From: Nitrospirota bacterium
GTDB lineage: Bacteria; Nitrospirota; Thermodesulfovibrionia; Thermodesulfovibrionales; Dissulfurispiraceae
DNA length: 64,000 bases
NCBI GenBank assembly: GCA_004321915.1
Contig: SCQE01000021.1
Coordinates: 1 to 64,000 of the forward strand
Reading direction: 5' to 3'
Each line of letters begins with the position of its first letter. Within the stretch, counting starts at the first letter, position 1. Under the pieces are notes generated by a model. That model was not told where the DNA came from. It was given only the letters and a program-made list of their open reading frames with translations, and searched no databases. Both the position numbers and the translations under genes were made by a program. Shown here piece after piece: positions 1-9,112 of this stretch.

Positions 1-105
1 CAAGAAGACCATCGGAAAGCCGTGTGCGGGAAATCCGCACGCACGGTTTGAAAGGGGGACTTGGGAACGGAGCGGTTTAAACCGCCACCGCACCAGATTC
101 TACCA
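1..105 (+). mobile_element. Group II intron, 3' end only (domains V and VI)
   Basis: Positions 17-49 fold as the hallmark group II domain V: a lower helix (18-23 with 43-48), a two-base bulge at 41-42, and a GC-rich upper helix (24-29 with 35-40) closed by a GAAA-type loop. Domain VI follows, with a perfect palindromic stem around 72-85 and a terminal segment ending in ATTCTAC near 97-103. I infer the intron end at about 100-107. The catalytic upstream domains and the intron-encoded reverse transcriptase would lie before position 1, so this is a partial element. Its 3' end touches the start codon of brnT. The domain V call is firm; the exact 3' splice point is not. Confidence 0.8.
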
Positions 106-372
106 ATGACATTTGAGTGGGATGCAACGAAAAATAAGACAAACAAGGAAAAACACGGCATAAGCTTCGAAGAGGCAAAGAATTTATGGCTCGACGAAAA
201 CCGGATAGAGATCCGTCTCCCGTATCCGATAGAAAGCAGGCGTATTATACTCGGCAAGATCGACAACAAACTCTGGACCGCGGTTTACACCGTTAGGAAG
301 GGTTCTATAAGAATAATTTCTGTCAGGCGTGCAAGAAAAAAGGAGGCAGCGCTTTATGACAAAAAAAGCTAA
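106..372 (+). CDS. brnT: BrnT family type II toxin (ribonuclease)
   Basis: The 88-residue product has the BrnT start (M-T-F-E-W-D, then a KHGISFEEA motif near residue 20) and the family's usual 85-95 residue length. BrnT is a RelE-fold mRNA endonuclease neutralised by BrnA. I chose ATG 106 because BrnT proteins begin with this FEWD strand; the upstream in-frame TTG at 61 lies inside the group II intron. No Shine-Dalgarno sequence precedes ATG 106, because intron sequence occupies that place. Translation may therefore depend on the upstream exon being spliced on, or may be weak. The gene overlaps brnA by 17 nt, which is normal for the module. Confidence 0.85.
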   Translation: MTFEWDATKNKTNKEKHGISFEEAKNLWLDENRIEIRLPYPIESRRIILGKIDNKLWTAVYTVRKGSIRIISVRRARKKEAALYDKKS

Positions 373-613
373 AACTACCGCCGAATTCGACAAGCGTTTC
401 AACGCAGGCGAGGATATTCATGACCTTGCCGACATGTCGAAAGCAAAAGTTGTCCGTCATGGGAAGAAGGTTAGGATAACCCTTGATGTTTCCGAATCTC
501 TGGTCAATGAGATTGACGGAATCAGGCAGGCCATAGGGGTTGACAGAGGGGCGCTTATAAAGATATGGCTTCACGAAAGGGTGCGGCAGGAAAAGGCGGC
601 TAGCGCAGCGTAA
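356..613 (+). CDS. brnA: BrnA family antitoxin
   Basis: The 85-residue product combines a polar N-terminus (start M-T-K-K-A-K) with a C-terminal ribbon-helix-helix-like segment, ITLDVSESLVNEI followed by a helix rich in R and K. This is the DNA-binding and dimerisation part of BrnA antitoxins. ATG 356 is preceded by a good AAGGAGG at 339-345. A longer in-frame start at 329 is less likely because that site lacks its own ribosome binding site. The gene overlaps the 3' end of brnT, so the pair is translationally linked. BrnA normally binds BrnT and autorepresses the operon. I did not find a promoter, since the upstream DNA is intron. Confidence 0.82.
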   Translation: MTKKAKTTAEFDKRFNAGEDIHDLADMSKAKVVRHGKKVRITLDVSESLVNEIDGIRQAIGVDRGALIKIWLHERVRQEKAASAA

Positions 614-700
614 AAATTCCTTTACCGCCCTCGTTGCCAAGACTACGCTATCCACTTGTCCCTGCCGAAGGATTTCGACAGCATGGTTGCCCTAATGCGG

Positions 701-841
701 ATTCCCGCTGGAGCCTGTCTCCGAATGTAGTAATCGGGGGCGGGAATGACGGCCTCTTTATTTCGTCATGCCCGAAGTCCTCTGTCGGACATCCAGAAAA
801 CTAAGAACGCTGGATCCCCGGCTGCGCGGTGATCATGGCTG
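701..841. repeat. Dispersed intergenic palindromic repeats between brnA and ald
   Basis: The 269-nt gap between brnA and ald contains no gene. It holds two degenerate inverted-repeat units: one with ATTCCCGC at 701-708 facing GCGGGAAT at 740-747, and one of about 75 nt with ATCCAG at 790-795 facing CTGGAT at 810-815, flanked by TCGTCATGCCCG and TGATCATGGC. Units of the GTCATTCCCGC/CTGGATCCCCG type are common short dispersed repeats in Geobacter-like and Nitrospirota genomes. I see no second copy elsewhere in this window. Confidence 0.5.
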
Positions 842-882
842 CGGCGCTGGCGGAATATTTTCTGCTTTAACGCAAGCCGGTT

Positions 883-1986
883 CTATATCTCAGGGAAAGT
901 CTCCGAAAACAAAAACCCTGTCGACTCCGCAAGGGATTTGTTCGTGATGCGGCCCTGAAACGTATTCAACGCGCTTCTTATTTCCGTCGATCCCTTAATG
1001 GATTTCTCTATCCCCGAATCTGCGATAAGCTTTATATACGGCAACGTGGCATTGGTCAGGGCGAGGGTCGAAGTCCGGGGATATGCGCCCGGCATGTTTG
1101 CGACCATGTAATGAATAACTCCTTCGACCTCATAAATGGGGTCTTTATGCGTGGTAGGCCGGGACGTCTCGACGCATCCGCCTTGGTCCACCGATACGTC
1201 AACGATAACGGAACCTTTTTTCATCGTCCCTAAAATTTCTTTTGTGATAAGCACCGGTGTTCTGCCGCCGGTCACGAGCACCGCGCCAATAACAATATCG
1301 CTTTCTCTCGTCCCGCAACGAAGGTTCTCGTCGGTCAGCGGCAGGGTCTTCACCCTATCTGAAAAAACCCCGGCTAGCCTGTATAATCCGGGCCCCTTGC
1401 TGATCACCGTCGTATGCATGCCCAGACCGGCACAGACCCTCGCGGCATTCGTACCCACAACACCCGCACCGAGAATCAAGACCTTCGCCGGATCAACGCC
1501 TTCCACACCGGTGGGAAGCACTCCCGCGCCCCCATGGATCTTCTGCATATAAAAAGCGGCCATAAGCGGCGCCATCCTGCCGGCTATTTCGCTCATCGGC
1601 GCAAGCAGCGGCAGTGTGCACTCTTTCTCGAGAGTTTCATAAGCGAGCCCCGTTATTTTTTTATGCAGGAGAAAATCGATCAACCGCCGGTTAGGCGCGA
1701 GATGCAGATATGTAAAAAGCGCCTGACCGGCCCCGAAAAAAGAGTACTCTTCCGGAAGCGGCTCTTTTACCTTTACTATAAGCTCCGCTTTCTCGAACAA
1801 GGGTGCCTTATCCAAAACATCGGCGTCGGCGCTTAGATAGTCTTCGTCCGAAAAACCGCTGCCGATGCCTGCGCCTGTTTCGACAAGCACTGTATGGCCG
1901 TTTTTCCTGAGTTCGCAGGCCCCTGCGGGGGTCAGCGCGACCCGGTATTCCTCACACTTTATCTCCTTGGGAACACCGATTATCAT
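883..1986 (-). CDS. ald: Alanine dehydrogenase
   Basis: NAD-dependent oxidative deamination of L-alanine to pyruvate and ammonium, and the reverse. The 367-residue product has the family length. It starts with IGVPKEIK, carries the substrate-site lysine segment VKVKEP near residue 72, a YLHLA histidine near residue 96, and the Rossmann GAGVVG motif near residue 175. It overlaps serS by 4 nt (start ATG 1986 inside the serS stop region), so the two genes are probably co-transcribed with serS first. The start agrees with the family N-terminus. Confidence 0.95.
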   Translation of the reverse strand: MIIGVPKEIKCEEYRVALTPAGACELRKNGHTVLVETGAGIGSGFSDEDYLSADADVLDKAPLFEKAELIVKVKEPLPEEYSFFGAGQALFTYLHLAPNRRLIDFLLHKKITGLAYETLEKECTLPLLAPMSEIAGRMAPLMAAFYMQKIHGGAGVLPTGVEGVDPAKVLILGAGVVGTNAARVCAGLGMHTTVISKGPGLYRLAGVFSDRVKTLPLTDENLRCGTRESDIVIGAVLVTGGRTPVLITKEILGTMKKGSVIVDVSVDQGGCVETSRPTTHKDPIYEVEGVIHYMVANMPGAYPRTSTLALTNATLPYIKLIADSGIEKSIKGSTEIRSALNTFQGRITNKSLAESTGFLFSETFPEI

Positions 1987-3248
1987 TTTATTATTTCGGC
2001 ATTCATGTAAGACTGCAAAGCAGCCGGAATCAAAACCGTTCCGTCTTTCTGTTGATAATTTTCGAGGATTGCCACCAGCGTTCTGCCGATAGCAAGGCCC
2101 GAGCCGTTCAATGTATGCACGAACTCCGTGCCTTTCTTGCCTTCGCGTTTAAAGCGGATGCCTGCCCTGCGCGCCTGAAAGTCCTCGAAGTTCGAACACG
2201 AGGATATCTCGCGATAGCGCTGCTGTCCCGGCAGCCAGACCTCTATATCGTAAGTCTTGGCGGAAGAAAAGCCCATGTCTCCGGCGCAAAGCAGCACCGT
2301 GCGATAAGGGAGTCCGAGCCTTTGCAATATATCTTCCGCGGCAGAGGTCAAAGACTCGAGTTCATTGTAAGAATCTTCGGGCCTGACGAATTTAACGAGT
2401 TCGACTTTATTGAACTGATGCTGTCTTATCAACCCGCGCACATCCTTGCCGTGGGAGCCTGCCTCTCGCCTGAAACACGGGGTGTATGCCGTGTAATATA
2501 TAGGCAGCTGGTCTTCACGCAAAATTTCATTTCTGTGGATATTGGTCACAGGCACCTCGGCCGTAGGGATCAGGTAAAACTCCGGCTCGGCGGTCCTGAA
2601 CAGCTCTTCGGAGAACTTCGGCAGCTGTCCTGTTCCTGTCATGCTCTCTCTGTTTACAAGTATGGGCGGGAAAATCTCTTTGAACCCTTTTGCAGTATTC
2701 AGGTCGAGCATAAAGTTCATAAGCGCCCGCTCAAGCCTTGCGCCCATGCCCTTCATTACGGCAAAGCGCGCGCCTGTTATCTTCGCGCCTCTTTCGAAGT
2801 CGATAATGTCGAGTTTTTCGGCGATGTCCCAGTGATTGAGAGGCGTGAAATCAAACTCTCCCGGCGTTCCCCACCGTCTTACCTCGACATTGTCATTTTC
2901 ATCCTTGCCCTCCGGGACCGACCCGTGAGGGATATTCGGGATATTGAGAAGAAAGCCGCTTGCTTGTTCCTCCATCCCCCGCAGGGTCTCTTCTATATCC
3001 TTTATCCTGTCTGCAACGCCTTTCATTTCCGAGACGAGCAGGGCCGCATCCTGTCCCTGCCTTTTCAGCCTGCCGATCTCTTCGGATGCGACATTCCTTT
3101 TGTTCCTCAGGTCTTCGATCTCCTTCAGCAACCGAAGCCTGTCCCCTTCAAGCGCGGCAAACCCTGACAGGTCGGCCTCTGTGCCCCGTCTTTTTAAAGC
3201 GGTCTTGAGCACCTCGATATTTTCTCTTATAAAACGCGCGTCGAGCAT
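1983..3248 (-). CDS. serS: Seryl-tRNA synthetase
   Basis: Class II aminoacyl-tRNA synthetase charging tRNA-Ser (and tRNA-Sec, if that system is present). The 421-residue product has the N-terminal coiled-coil arm (about residues 25-105, rich in E, K and R) and the class II catalytic domain, with motif 2 around [20 protein letters not shown] and motif 3 around [18 protein letters not shown] chose ATG 3248 because it gives the conserved M-L-D-x-R-F-I-R-E-N start and has an AAAGGAG site 5-6 nt upstream; the longer frame to 3323 adds unrelated residues. It lies upstream of ald with a 4-nt overlap. SerRS also serylates tRNA-Sec in organisms that decode UGA as selenocysteine, which is relevant to the candidate at 45 kb. 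Confidence 0.96.
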   Translation of the reverse strand: MLDARFIRENIEVLKTALKRRGTEADLSGFAALEGDRLRLLKEIEDLRNKRNVASEEIGRLKRQGQDAALLVSEMKGVADRIKDIEETLRGMEEQASGFLLNIPNIPHGSVPEGKDENDNVEVRRWGTPGEFDFTPLNHWDIAEKLDIIDFERGAKITGARFAVMKGMGARLERALMNFMLDLNTAKGFKEIFPPILVNRESMTGTGQLPKFSEELFRTAEPEFYLIPTAEVPVTNIHRNEILREDQLPIYYTAYTPCFRREAGSHGKDVRGLIRQHQFNKVELVKFVRPEDSYNELESLTSAAEDILQRLGLPYRTVLLCAGDMGFSSAKTYDIEVWLPGQQRYREISSCSNFEDFQARRAGIRFKREGKKGTEFVHTLNGSGLAIGRTLVAILENYQQKDGTVLIPAALQSYMNAEIIK

Positions 3249-3383
3249 TGCATCTCCTTTCCTTGAACAGGCAAACCGTTTGTATGGCTGATATAATAAT
3301 CGAACAAAAAAGACTAATTCCAACTATGCGGCAAACCGCTTCGCAAAACAAGAAGTCCGCTCTTTCCTGAGACCCGATATCCT

Positions 3384-5147
3384 TTATCTCCGGTCTCCGG
3401 AAATCATTTTATCGAGCCTTCGAAAATTGTCCGCCGCCACCGTAAAATTAGGATTAAGGCGGGCCGCTTCCTGAAATTCCCCGCGCGCTTCCTCGAAACG
3501 CCCCAAGGCTTCATAAGCCGCCCCTAAATTGTTATGGGCAACGGCAAAGGCCGGCAATGTTTTCAGGGCGGCCTTGAATTCGACAATCGCCTCCTCAAAT
3601 CTGCCCTGCTCATAATAAATCGCGCCCATATTGCTGTGTACCTCGACACAGTCGGGATCGATCTTAAGGATCTCCATGTATTCTTTCACCGCCTTGTCCG
3701 TCATATTCCTACCGTCGTAGTAATTGGCCAGATTAAAACGCGGCCTGATCTTGTTAGGGCTTTTTTCGAGCACATCGCGCCACAAGCTTTCTTCGTCCTG
3801 CCAGACAAGGTTTCTGGAGTAGGCGGCTGCGGACAATGTTGTAACGATGCAGATGAGCAGCGCAGAAAGTATTTCATCCGCATACTTTATTCCGCCTGCC
3901 CGGTCCTTTAAAAACTCGATGAAAGACATGACCGCAATAAAGAAACCTGTTGAAGCAAGATACAACCGGTGTTCGAAAATCAGATCGAGCAGCGGTATGA
4001 CGCTCGACTCCACGGACAGTGTCACGAAAAACCATAGTATGCCGAAGGCGGTCAGCCTCAGCCGCCTTATGCCTTCAATGTCCCTTTTTGTCGAAAGGAA
4101 AAATAAATACATCCCGGCGCCTGCCGTCAAAACAAGGAACAGGAACGATATATAAACCTCAGGGGTAAAAAAAGTTTTATACACCGGGTAATCATAATCC
4201 AAGTTCTGGTCCACCGGAACAAAAAGAAGCCTGATATACGTCACCATCACCCTGAACTGGGTAAACAGGTAGTCGCTCATTGTGTTTGCGCTTCCCGCAA
4301 CCGATTCGTTCATTCTTGCCAGTTCGACCGCAGCGCCCCCTGATTTTAAAAGCGTCAACGGGATTATGAGCATCGTCAGGAAATGAGGGACCAAACGGAC
4401 CAGTCTGCGCCTTGCATCCCCATCGAAAAACATGAATTCGCACGCGGCCGTCATCAAAGGAAGCGTAAACGCTATCTCTTTCGTCTTCATCGCAAGCGCT
4501 GCCGAAACAAAAGACAGAACGTATAAAAACCCTGTCCTTAATCCCGTTGCGGATTGCACGCCGCCGGGCGTATGCGCCGAAAGCCTCCATCGGACATACG
4601 ACACAAAAGACAACAGATAAAACAACGCGGCCAAGGACGTGAACCGCTGCGTTACAAAGGTCACGGCCCCGGTCTGCACGGGATGGCAAACAAACAAAAG
4701 AGAAACGAACAAGGCCGTTGTGCTGTTTTTGGCCGGACTTTCGCCCTCTGCCCGGAGCGGCCCCGTAAAATAAGGGGTCTGCAGAAGCGAAACGACGACA
4801 AGATAAACAAGTAACGCATTCGTCAGATGCACCAAGAGATTGAAGACATGATAGCCTGCCGGATCAAGCCCGCCGTAACGGTAGTTCAGCGCAAGCGTAA
4901 AATGGCCGACCACCCGTGTCCGGAACAGGTTTTTTATGTTTTCGTTCATCACGGCATTGCCGGCTTTCGCCGTATCGGCAAAATATTGAAAGTCCTTGAT
5001 AAGGGGATTGCTGTGAATATAAAGACGATCGTCAAACACGAACGGCGCCCGGAAGGTGTTGGAATAGACGATAGAGCCTATTATGACAATTATCGAAAAA
5101 TGGAAAAGCCTGTTCGAAAACAAGGCCGTCAGCCCGAATCTCTGCAT
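3384..5147 (-). CDS. TMTC-like membrane protein with C-terminal TPRs (putative GT-C glycosyltransferase)
   Basis: The 587-residue product has many hydrophobic helices over residues 1-450 and about three and a half tetratricopeptide repeats over residues 460-575 (NMGAIYYEQGRFEEAIVEFKAAL is one unit). An acidic motif F-V-F-D-D-R follows the first transmembrane helix. This architecture matches bacterial proteins related to eukaryotic TMTC O-mannosyltransferases, which use lipid-linked sugars on the outer face of the membrane. I chose ATG 5147 because it puts a membrane helix at the N-terminus and has a GGGGTG site upstream. Longer forms up to 5267 would overlap the divergent gene at 5191. The substrate is unknown; the glycosyltransferase role is inferred from fold only. 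Confidence 0.7.
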   Translation of the reverse strand: MQRFGLTALFSNRLFHFSIIVIIGSIVYSNTFRAPFVFDDRLYIHSNPLIKDFQYFADTAKAGNAVMNENIKNLFRTRVVGHFTLALNYRYGGLDPAGYHVFNLLVHLTNALLVYLVVVSLLQTPYFTGPLRAEGESPAKNSTTALFVSLLFVCHPVQTGAVTFVTQRFTSLAALFYLLSFVSYVRWRLSAHTPGGVQSATGLRTGFLYVLSFVSAALAMKTKEIAFTLPLMTAACEFMFFDGDARRRLVRLVPHFLTMLIIPLTLLKSGGAAVELARMNESVAGSANTMSDYLFTQFRVMVTYIRLLFVPVDQNLDYDYPVYKTFFTPEVYISFLFLVLTAGAGMYLFFLSTKRDIEGIRRLRLTAFGILWFFVTLSVESSVIPLLDLIFEHRLYLASTGFFIAVMSFIEFLKDRAGGIKYADEILSALLICIVTTLSAAAYSRNLVWQDEESLWRDVLEKSPNKIRPRFNLANYYDGRNMTDKAVKEYMEILKIDPDCVEVHSNMGAIYYEQGRFEEAIVEFKAALKTLPAFAVAHNNLGAAYEALGRFEEARGEFQEAARLNPNFTVAADNFRRLDKMISGDRR

Positions 5148-5190
5148 TTTTGAACACCCCGCATATATTGCTGATATAATAGAAGCAGAT

Positions 5191-6498
5191 ATGATTAATT
5201 TCAAGATTACCGGACCGGAAAGCAGTTCGATCATCATACAGAAGCCGTTAGGTAAGGCCCTGCCCATACAGCTCGGTGAGACCCTTGAGGCCTTGATCTC
5301 GGATATTCAGCCGTCAGGCGCAGTGACCCTGAACGTTAAAGGCAGTTATATTACGGCAAAGACCCAGCTTCAGCTCGAAAAAGACCTGACCGCCATGTTC
5401 AAGGTCATCGACACCCCGGTGTCTGGTAAAGAATTAAAACTCCAGTTTGTCGGATACAAGGAACAACCCGAGCAGACAAAACAAAAACCTGCGGACACGC
5501 CTTTAGGCAGGGCCATGGGAGACCTTTCCCAAGCGCTTGCCAAAGGCGGCGACAAAATCGCGCCGAAGACAATAGATAATGTTTTAAAATCCCTTCCGCA
5601 TGACAGTTCTGTTTTGCCGAAAGATGTCAAGCAGCAGCTTCAAACCCTGCTGCAGGAAAGCCTTAAATCCACCGGACAGAACATACAGACAAAGCTGTCC
5701 GGGTTTTTCAAAAACCAGGTCCCGGAAAGCGCTGCCCAACATCCCATGGTACAAAACCTGAAAACGGAACTTATGCTGAATATCGAGAAATTGTTTCCGC
5801 CGCAGATAAAAAACGCGCTTCAGGACACCGGGGTGGCGCTCGAAGCAAAACTGAAAGCGGTTGCGGACAAGCTTGCCGCCTCCGTTGAAAAAGATGCGAT
5901 TACAGGAAGAACGGACGGACAAAGACCTCCGGATTTTAGCGCTCCTATAAAAGGGGACCTTAAGGCAGGCCTGTTAAAACTGCAGGAACTCCTTACCGTG
6001 CAAGAAAAAGAAATAACGGCCAAACCATCCAAGTTGTCCGAACAAACACTCTCCGAAATCAAGGCCTCGTCAAAAACCGTGGAGGGGATACTGAAAGATA
6101 TCGAAACTTTTCAGGCGCTGTCCAAGGCCACCGATTCGTTTTATACTTTTTTGCCCCTCGACTGGAAAGGGCTTAGAGAGGGAGAGGTAGCGTTCAAAAA
6201 AGGGGAGGAAGGACAGAACGGAGCGCCTTTTTCGTGCAGGATAAACCTAGACCTCGAAGGCCACGGCAAGCTCAGCACACTGATACTCCTTCACCGGGGA
6301 GAGTTTTTTGTTTCGTTCAAAGCAGGCGATCCTGAATTCAAAAACGTTCTCGACAAAAACTCGGACGGATTAAAAAACGCCTTTAGAGAAAAGGGGCTCT
6401 ATCTAAAAGGCCTGACAGTGCTTGATTTCGGCGATGCTTCCTTCGGGCCGCTCGAAAACCTCGAAGGCTTCGACAAGCTCTTGAGCGTCAAAGCATAG
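5191..6498 (+). CDS. FliK-like protein (YlqG-type, flagellar hook-length control C-terminal domain)
   Basis: The 435-residue product has a long polar, K/Q/P-rich, low-complexity region and a globular C-terminus (about residues 340-435) with the pattern INLDLEGHGKLSTLILLHRG, then FVSFKAGDPEF and a helix ending in LTVLDFGDA. That is the beta-alpha pattern of the FliK C-terminal domain, which in flagella contacts FlhB and switches export specificity. It is followed 3 nt later by an FlhB C-terminal homologue, the same order as ylqG-ylqH in Bacillus. ATG 5191 is chosen because a TATAAT lies at 5175-5180, which leaves a very short leader. No other flagellar gene is in the window. Confidence 0.65.
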   Translation: MINFKITGPESSSIIIQKPLGKALPIQLGETLEALISDIQPSGAVTLNVKGSYITAKTQLQLEKDLTAMFKVIDTPVSGKELKLQFVGYKEQPEQTKQKPADTPLGRAMGDLSQALAKGGDKIAPKTIDNVLKSLPHDSSVLPKDVKQQLQTLLQESLKSTGQNIQTKLSGFFKNQVPESAAQHPMVQNLKTELMLNIEKLFPPQIKNALQDTGVALEAKLKAVADKLAASVEKDAITGRTDGQRPPDFSAPIKGDLKAGLLKLQELLTVQEKEITAKPSKLSEQTLSEIKASSKTVEGILKDIETFQALSKATDSFYTFLPLDWKGLREGEVAFKKGEEGQNGAPFSCRINLDLEGHGKLSTLILLHRGEFFVSFKAGDPEFKNVLDKNSDGLKNAFREKGLYLKGLTVLDFGDASFGPLENLEGFDKLLSVKA

Positions 6499-6501
6499 GC
6501 C

Positions 6502-6774
6502 GTGAACCCGAAACGACAAAAAGCGGCTGCGCTCAGATACAACCCTGCGGACGACAGTGCGCCTAAGGTTGTCGCCAAAGGAAGCGGTTTTATGGCCGAA
6601 AGGATCCTTGCAGTAGCTAAAGAGCATAACATCCAGCTCAAAGAAGACCCTCAGCTTATAGAAGTGCTGTCCGGGCTGGACATGTATCAGGAAATCCCCC
6701 CCGAACTGTACAAGGCTGTGGCCGAAATACTGGCATTCGTTTATAAAATGACAAAAAAAACGGCCGGCCCCTGA
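6502..6774 (+). CDS. FlhB C-terminal-domain homologue (FlhX/YlqH family)
   Basis: The 90-residue protein matches the cytoplasmic export-switch domain of FlhB/YscU: AAALRYNPADDSAPKVVAKGSG, then AERILAVAKEHNIQLKEDP and a final helix. The self-cleavage motif NPTH of true FlhB is here NPAD, so autocleavage is not expected. GTG 6502 starts directly after the FliK-like gene, so the two are probably co-translated. In FlhB this domain binds FliK, so a stand-alone FliK-like/FlhB-C pair suggests that interaction is preserved. Full-length FlhB with its membrane helices is absent here. The family is recognised with good confidence, but its role outside the flagellum is unknown. Confidence 0.8.
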   Translation: MNPKRQKAAALRYNPADDSAPKVVAKGSGFMAERILAVAKEHNIQLKEDPQLIEVLSGLDMYQEIPPELYKAVAEILAFVYKMTKKTAGP

Positions 6775-6781
6775 ATTTGTG

Positions 6782-6811
6782 TTGACCGGGTTTCAGGTTA
6801 AATACTAAAAT
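6782..6811 (+). promoter_or_regulatory. Putative sigma-70 promoter for the ferredoxin gene
   Basis: TTGACC at 6782-6787 and TAAAAT at 6806-6811 are separated by 18 nt. Transcription would start near 6818, downstream of the in-frame GTG 6812, which argues for ATG 6842 as the start of the next gene. Confidence 0.5.
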
Positions 6812-6841
6812 GTGCGGACAAAAAGGAGCGGCCATAAAAAA

Positions 6842-7069
6842 ATGCCGGCAGCAAAAAAACAGAGGGGCAAAATAATTATCGACAGGGAGTTATGCAAAGG
6901 CTGCAGATATTGCATTATCTCATGCCCTGAAAAGGCGCTGTCGACAGAGAAGGCCTTCAATGAGATAGGATACTTCCCCGCATTTTTTGAACACCCCGAG
7001 AGATGCACCGGCTGCGCCGTATGCGCCAAAATGTGCCCTGATATCGCGATAGAGGTCTGGCGGGAATAG
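6842..7069 (+). CDS. 2[4Fe-4S] ferredoxin
   Basis: This 75-residue protein has two complete four-cysteine cluster motifs, CKGCRYCIISCP near residue 18 and CTGCAVCAKMCP near residue 54. It is a low-potential electron carrier resembling the delta subunits of 2-oxoacid:ferredoxin oxidoreductases (KorD/VorD type). No alpha, beta or gamma subunit genes follow, so here it is an orphan. ATG 6842 has AAGGAG at 6823-6828, a slightly long spacing. An in-frame GTG at 6812 would add ten residues but lies before the predicted transcription start. The gene is convergent with the glcD-like gene, 10 nt away, so a link to that oxidase is not implied. Confidence 0.85.
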   Translation: MPAAKKQRGKIIIDRELCKGCRYCIISCPEKALSTEKAFNEIGYFPAFFEHPERCTGCAVCAKMCPDIAIEVWRE

Positions 7070-7079
7070 CAGTGGCAGG

Positions 7080-8438
7080 CTATGGAATTATCTTCCCGGG
7101 GTTCAGCAGCGCTTCAGGGTCGAACAGTTTCTTGACCCCGCGCATCAGTTGAAGCTCTTTCTCCTTGACTTCCATCCCTATGTAAGGCATTTTTACAAGG
7201 CCTATGCCGTGCTCTCCGGATATCGAGCCGCCGAGCCTGAGCGTTATATCGAAAACATCCCGTACGAGTTCAAGCCCTTTTTGGTATTCCTCTTTTTTTG
7301 TCTTGTCGATCATTATGTTCACATGGATATTGCCGTCGCCCGCATGCCCGAAGCAGACTATCTTTATTCCGCTGTCCTCTGAAAGTTTTCTGAACGAAAC
7401 GAGCGCCGGAGACAACTTGTCCCTCGGCACTACGATATCCTCGTTAAGTTTATTGGGCTTTATCCTGTAGAGGGCCGGGGACAAAACTCTCCTCGCCTCC
7501 CAAAGGCTTTCCCGGGCCGGATCGTCTTCCGCCATTACAGCCTCTCCGCCGAGGTTCCGGCAGATATCCACAACCCTTTCGGCCTCTTTTCTTATTGTGG
7601 CGGGATAACCGTCAAGCTCTACGAGCAGAACGGCCTCCGCTGCCGGCGGAAAGCCCGTAGGTTTGTATTTCTCTATCGCCTCTATCGCCGAACGGTCCAT
7701 AAACTCCATTGTGCGGGGGATGACCCTTGCGGTCGACATCTTTGCCGGAAAAGCGCCTGCGGATTCGATGTCCCGGAAAATCAGGAGCAGCGTTACGACA
7801 TCTTCCGGCAGGGGCAGTATCTTCAGCCGTATGCGGGTAAATAAGGCCAGCGTTCCCTCGGACCCGGTCAAGAGGTTCCGCAGATCGTAGCCTACGGTGC
7901 GCTTATGGGTCTTGCCTCCCGCGTTGATGACTGTTCCGTCCGCAAGAACGGCCTCTATTCCCATAACGTAATCCCTTGTCACGCCGTACTTTACGGCGCG
8001 AGGCCCCCCGGCATTTGTCGCCACATTCCCGCCGATCGTACATATATTAATACTTGCCGGATCGGGGGGATAAAAGTATCCCATATATTCGAGTTCCCGT
8101 TGCAGCCGGCCGTTGATTATGCCCGGCTCCACCACAACCGTCATATTTCTCGTGTCGATATCGATTATCTTCCGCATTTTTTCGAAACTCATTACTATTG
8201 TTTCTTTCCCGGCAGGAACGGACGCCCCCGCCATACCGCTGCCTGCGCCGCGCGGTACGATCGAAAAGCGATTGTCTTTCGCAAAGTCAAGCAGTCTCAA
8301 CACCTGCTCGGTGTTTCTGGGCCATGCAACCGCCTTAGGCTTGGCAGGTTCGGCTATGGACGAATCGTAGCTGTAAGAGATAATGTCTTCTACGGCTTCG
8401 GATATTTCGATGCCTTGAAGACTGTCAGGGGATTTCAT
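7080..8438 (-). CDS. glcD: FAD-linked oxidase, GlcD/D-lactate dehydrogenase family
   Basis: The 452-residue product has the two-domain vanillyl-alcohol-oxidase fold: a PCMH-type FAD-binding domain (about residues 38-215, with RGAGSGMAGASVP and TIGGNVATNAGGPRAVKYG) and a C-terminal cap and catalytic domain with GHAGDGNIHVNI and SGEHGIGLVKM. It ends in NPGKIIP, typical of GlcD and D-lactate dehydrogenases, which oxidise 2-hydroxyacids and pass electrons to an Fe-S partner or quinones. The usual partner GlcF/LldF is not adjacent, so the substrate cannot be fixed between glycolate, D-lactate and another 2-hydroxyacid. It is divergent from moaC. Confidence 0.88.
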   Translation of the reverse strand: MKSPDSLQGIEISEAVEDIISYSYDSSIAEPAKPKAVAWPRNTEQVLRLLDFAKDNRFSIVPRGAGSGMAGASVPAGKETIVMSFEKMRKIIDIDTRNMTVVVEPGIINGRLQRELEYMGYFYPPDPASINICTIGGNVATNAGGPRAVKYGVTRDYVMGIEAVLADGTVINAGGKTHKRTVGYDLRNLLTGSEGTLALFTRIRLKILPLPEDVVTLLLIFRDIESAGAFPAKMSTARVIPRTMEFMDRSAIEAIEKYKPTGFPPAAEAVLLVELDGYPATIRKEAERVVDICRNLGGEAVMAEDDPARESLWEARRVLSPALYRIKPNKLNEDIVVPRDKLSPALVSFRKLSEDSGIKIVCFGHAGDGNIHVNIMIDKTKKEEYQKGLELVRDVFDITLRLGGSISGEHGIGLVKMPYIGMEVKEKELQLMRGVKKLFDPEALLNPGKIIP

Positions 8439-8504
8439 ATCTGCGAAATTATACTAATTGTGCGTTTGTCGTGTAAATTCAAATCGGCGCCCGGTTGCCT
8501 GTCA

Positions 8505-8534
8505 TTGTTTTCAGGCAGGGCAGCGATGTAGAAT
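8505..8534 (+). promoter_or_regulatory. Putative sigma-70 promoter for moaC
   Basis: TTGTTT at 8505-8510 and TAGAAT at 8529-8534 are 18 nt apart in the divergent gap between glcD and moaC, giving a leader of about 25 nt with a GGGGG ribosome binding site before ATG 8565. Confidence 0.4.
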
Positions 8535-8564
8535 TAACAAGCAAAACAGCAGGGGGTAGCGCCG

Positions 8565-9047
8565 ATGAAGTTTTCACATACCGACGGACAAGGCAAGGCG
8601 AAAATGGTGGATGTATCGGACAAGGCCGTGACGGAACGCGAGGCTGTGGCCTCTGCCACGGTCCTGATGAAACCGGCCACGCTGAAACTCATCAAAGAGA
8701 ATAAAATCCAAAAGGGCGATGTGCTTGCGGTCGCAAAGATCGCGGGCATAATGGCGGCAAAGAAGACGGCCGGGCTGGTCCCTATGTGCCATCCGCTTAA
8801 TATTTCCCATGTCGCGCTCGACTTCGGACTGGACGAACGTAAAAGCGCGGTCGGCATAATTTCACGCGTCAAGATAAAAGACAGGACCGGGGTCGAAATG
8901 GAGGCGCTCACCGCCGCGTCCGTTGCCGCGCTCACTATCTACGACATGTGCAAAGCAGCGGACAAGGACATGGTGATCTCTGACATCATGCTGCTCGAAA
9001 AAAGAGGCGGAAAAAGCGGTGAGTTCAAAAGGAAAAAGAAGCGGTGA
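8565..9047 (+). CDS. moaC: Cyclic pyranopterin monophosphate synthase MoaC
   Basis: MoaC acts after MoaA in molybdenum cofactor synthesis, converting the cyclic GTP intermediate to cPMP. The 160-residue protein has the family length and its hallmark segments: [14 protein letters not shown] near residue 14, the active-site stretch [17 protein letters not shown] (conserved lysines and histidine), and [24 protein letters not shown] near residue 110. The start has a CAGGGGGT ribosome binding site. No other moa genes are adjacent. The presence of MoaC implies molybdenum or tungsten enzymes elsewhere in the genome. Confidence 0.96.
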   Translation: MKFSHTDGQGKAKMVDVSDKAVTEREAVASATVLMKPATLKLIKENKIQKGDVLAVAKIAGIMAAKKTAGLVPMCHPLNISHVALDFGLDERKSAVGIISRVKIKDRTGVEMEALTAASVAALTIYDMCKAADKDMVISDIMLLEKRGGKSGEFKRKKKR

Positions 9048-9112
9048 TTGACATGAAGGGGCCCGCTGTTTAAACTATTGACTGCACCCTAGGGAGAGGG
9101 CGGAGAAAGCCG

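Noticed and set aside
2052-3167. 371-codon plus-strand frame opposite serS
   Set aside because: Shadow of serS; no domain and no start signal.
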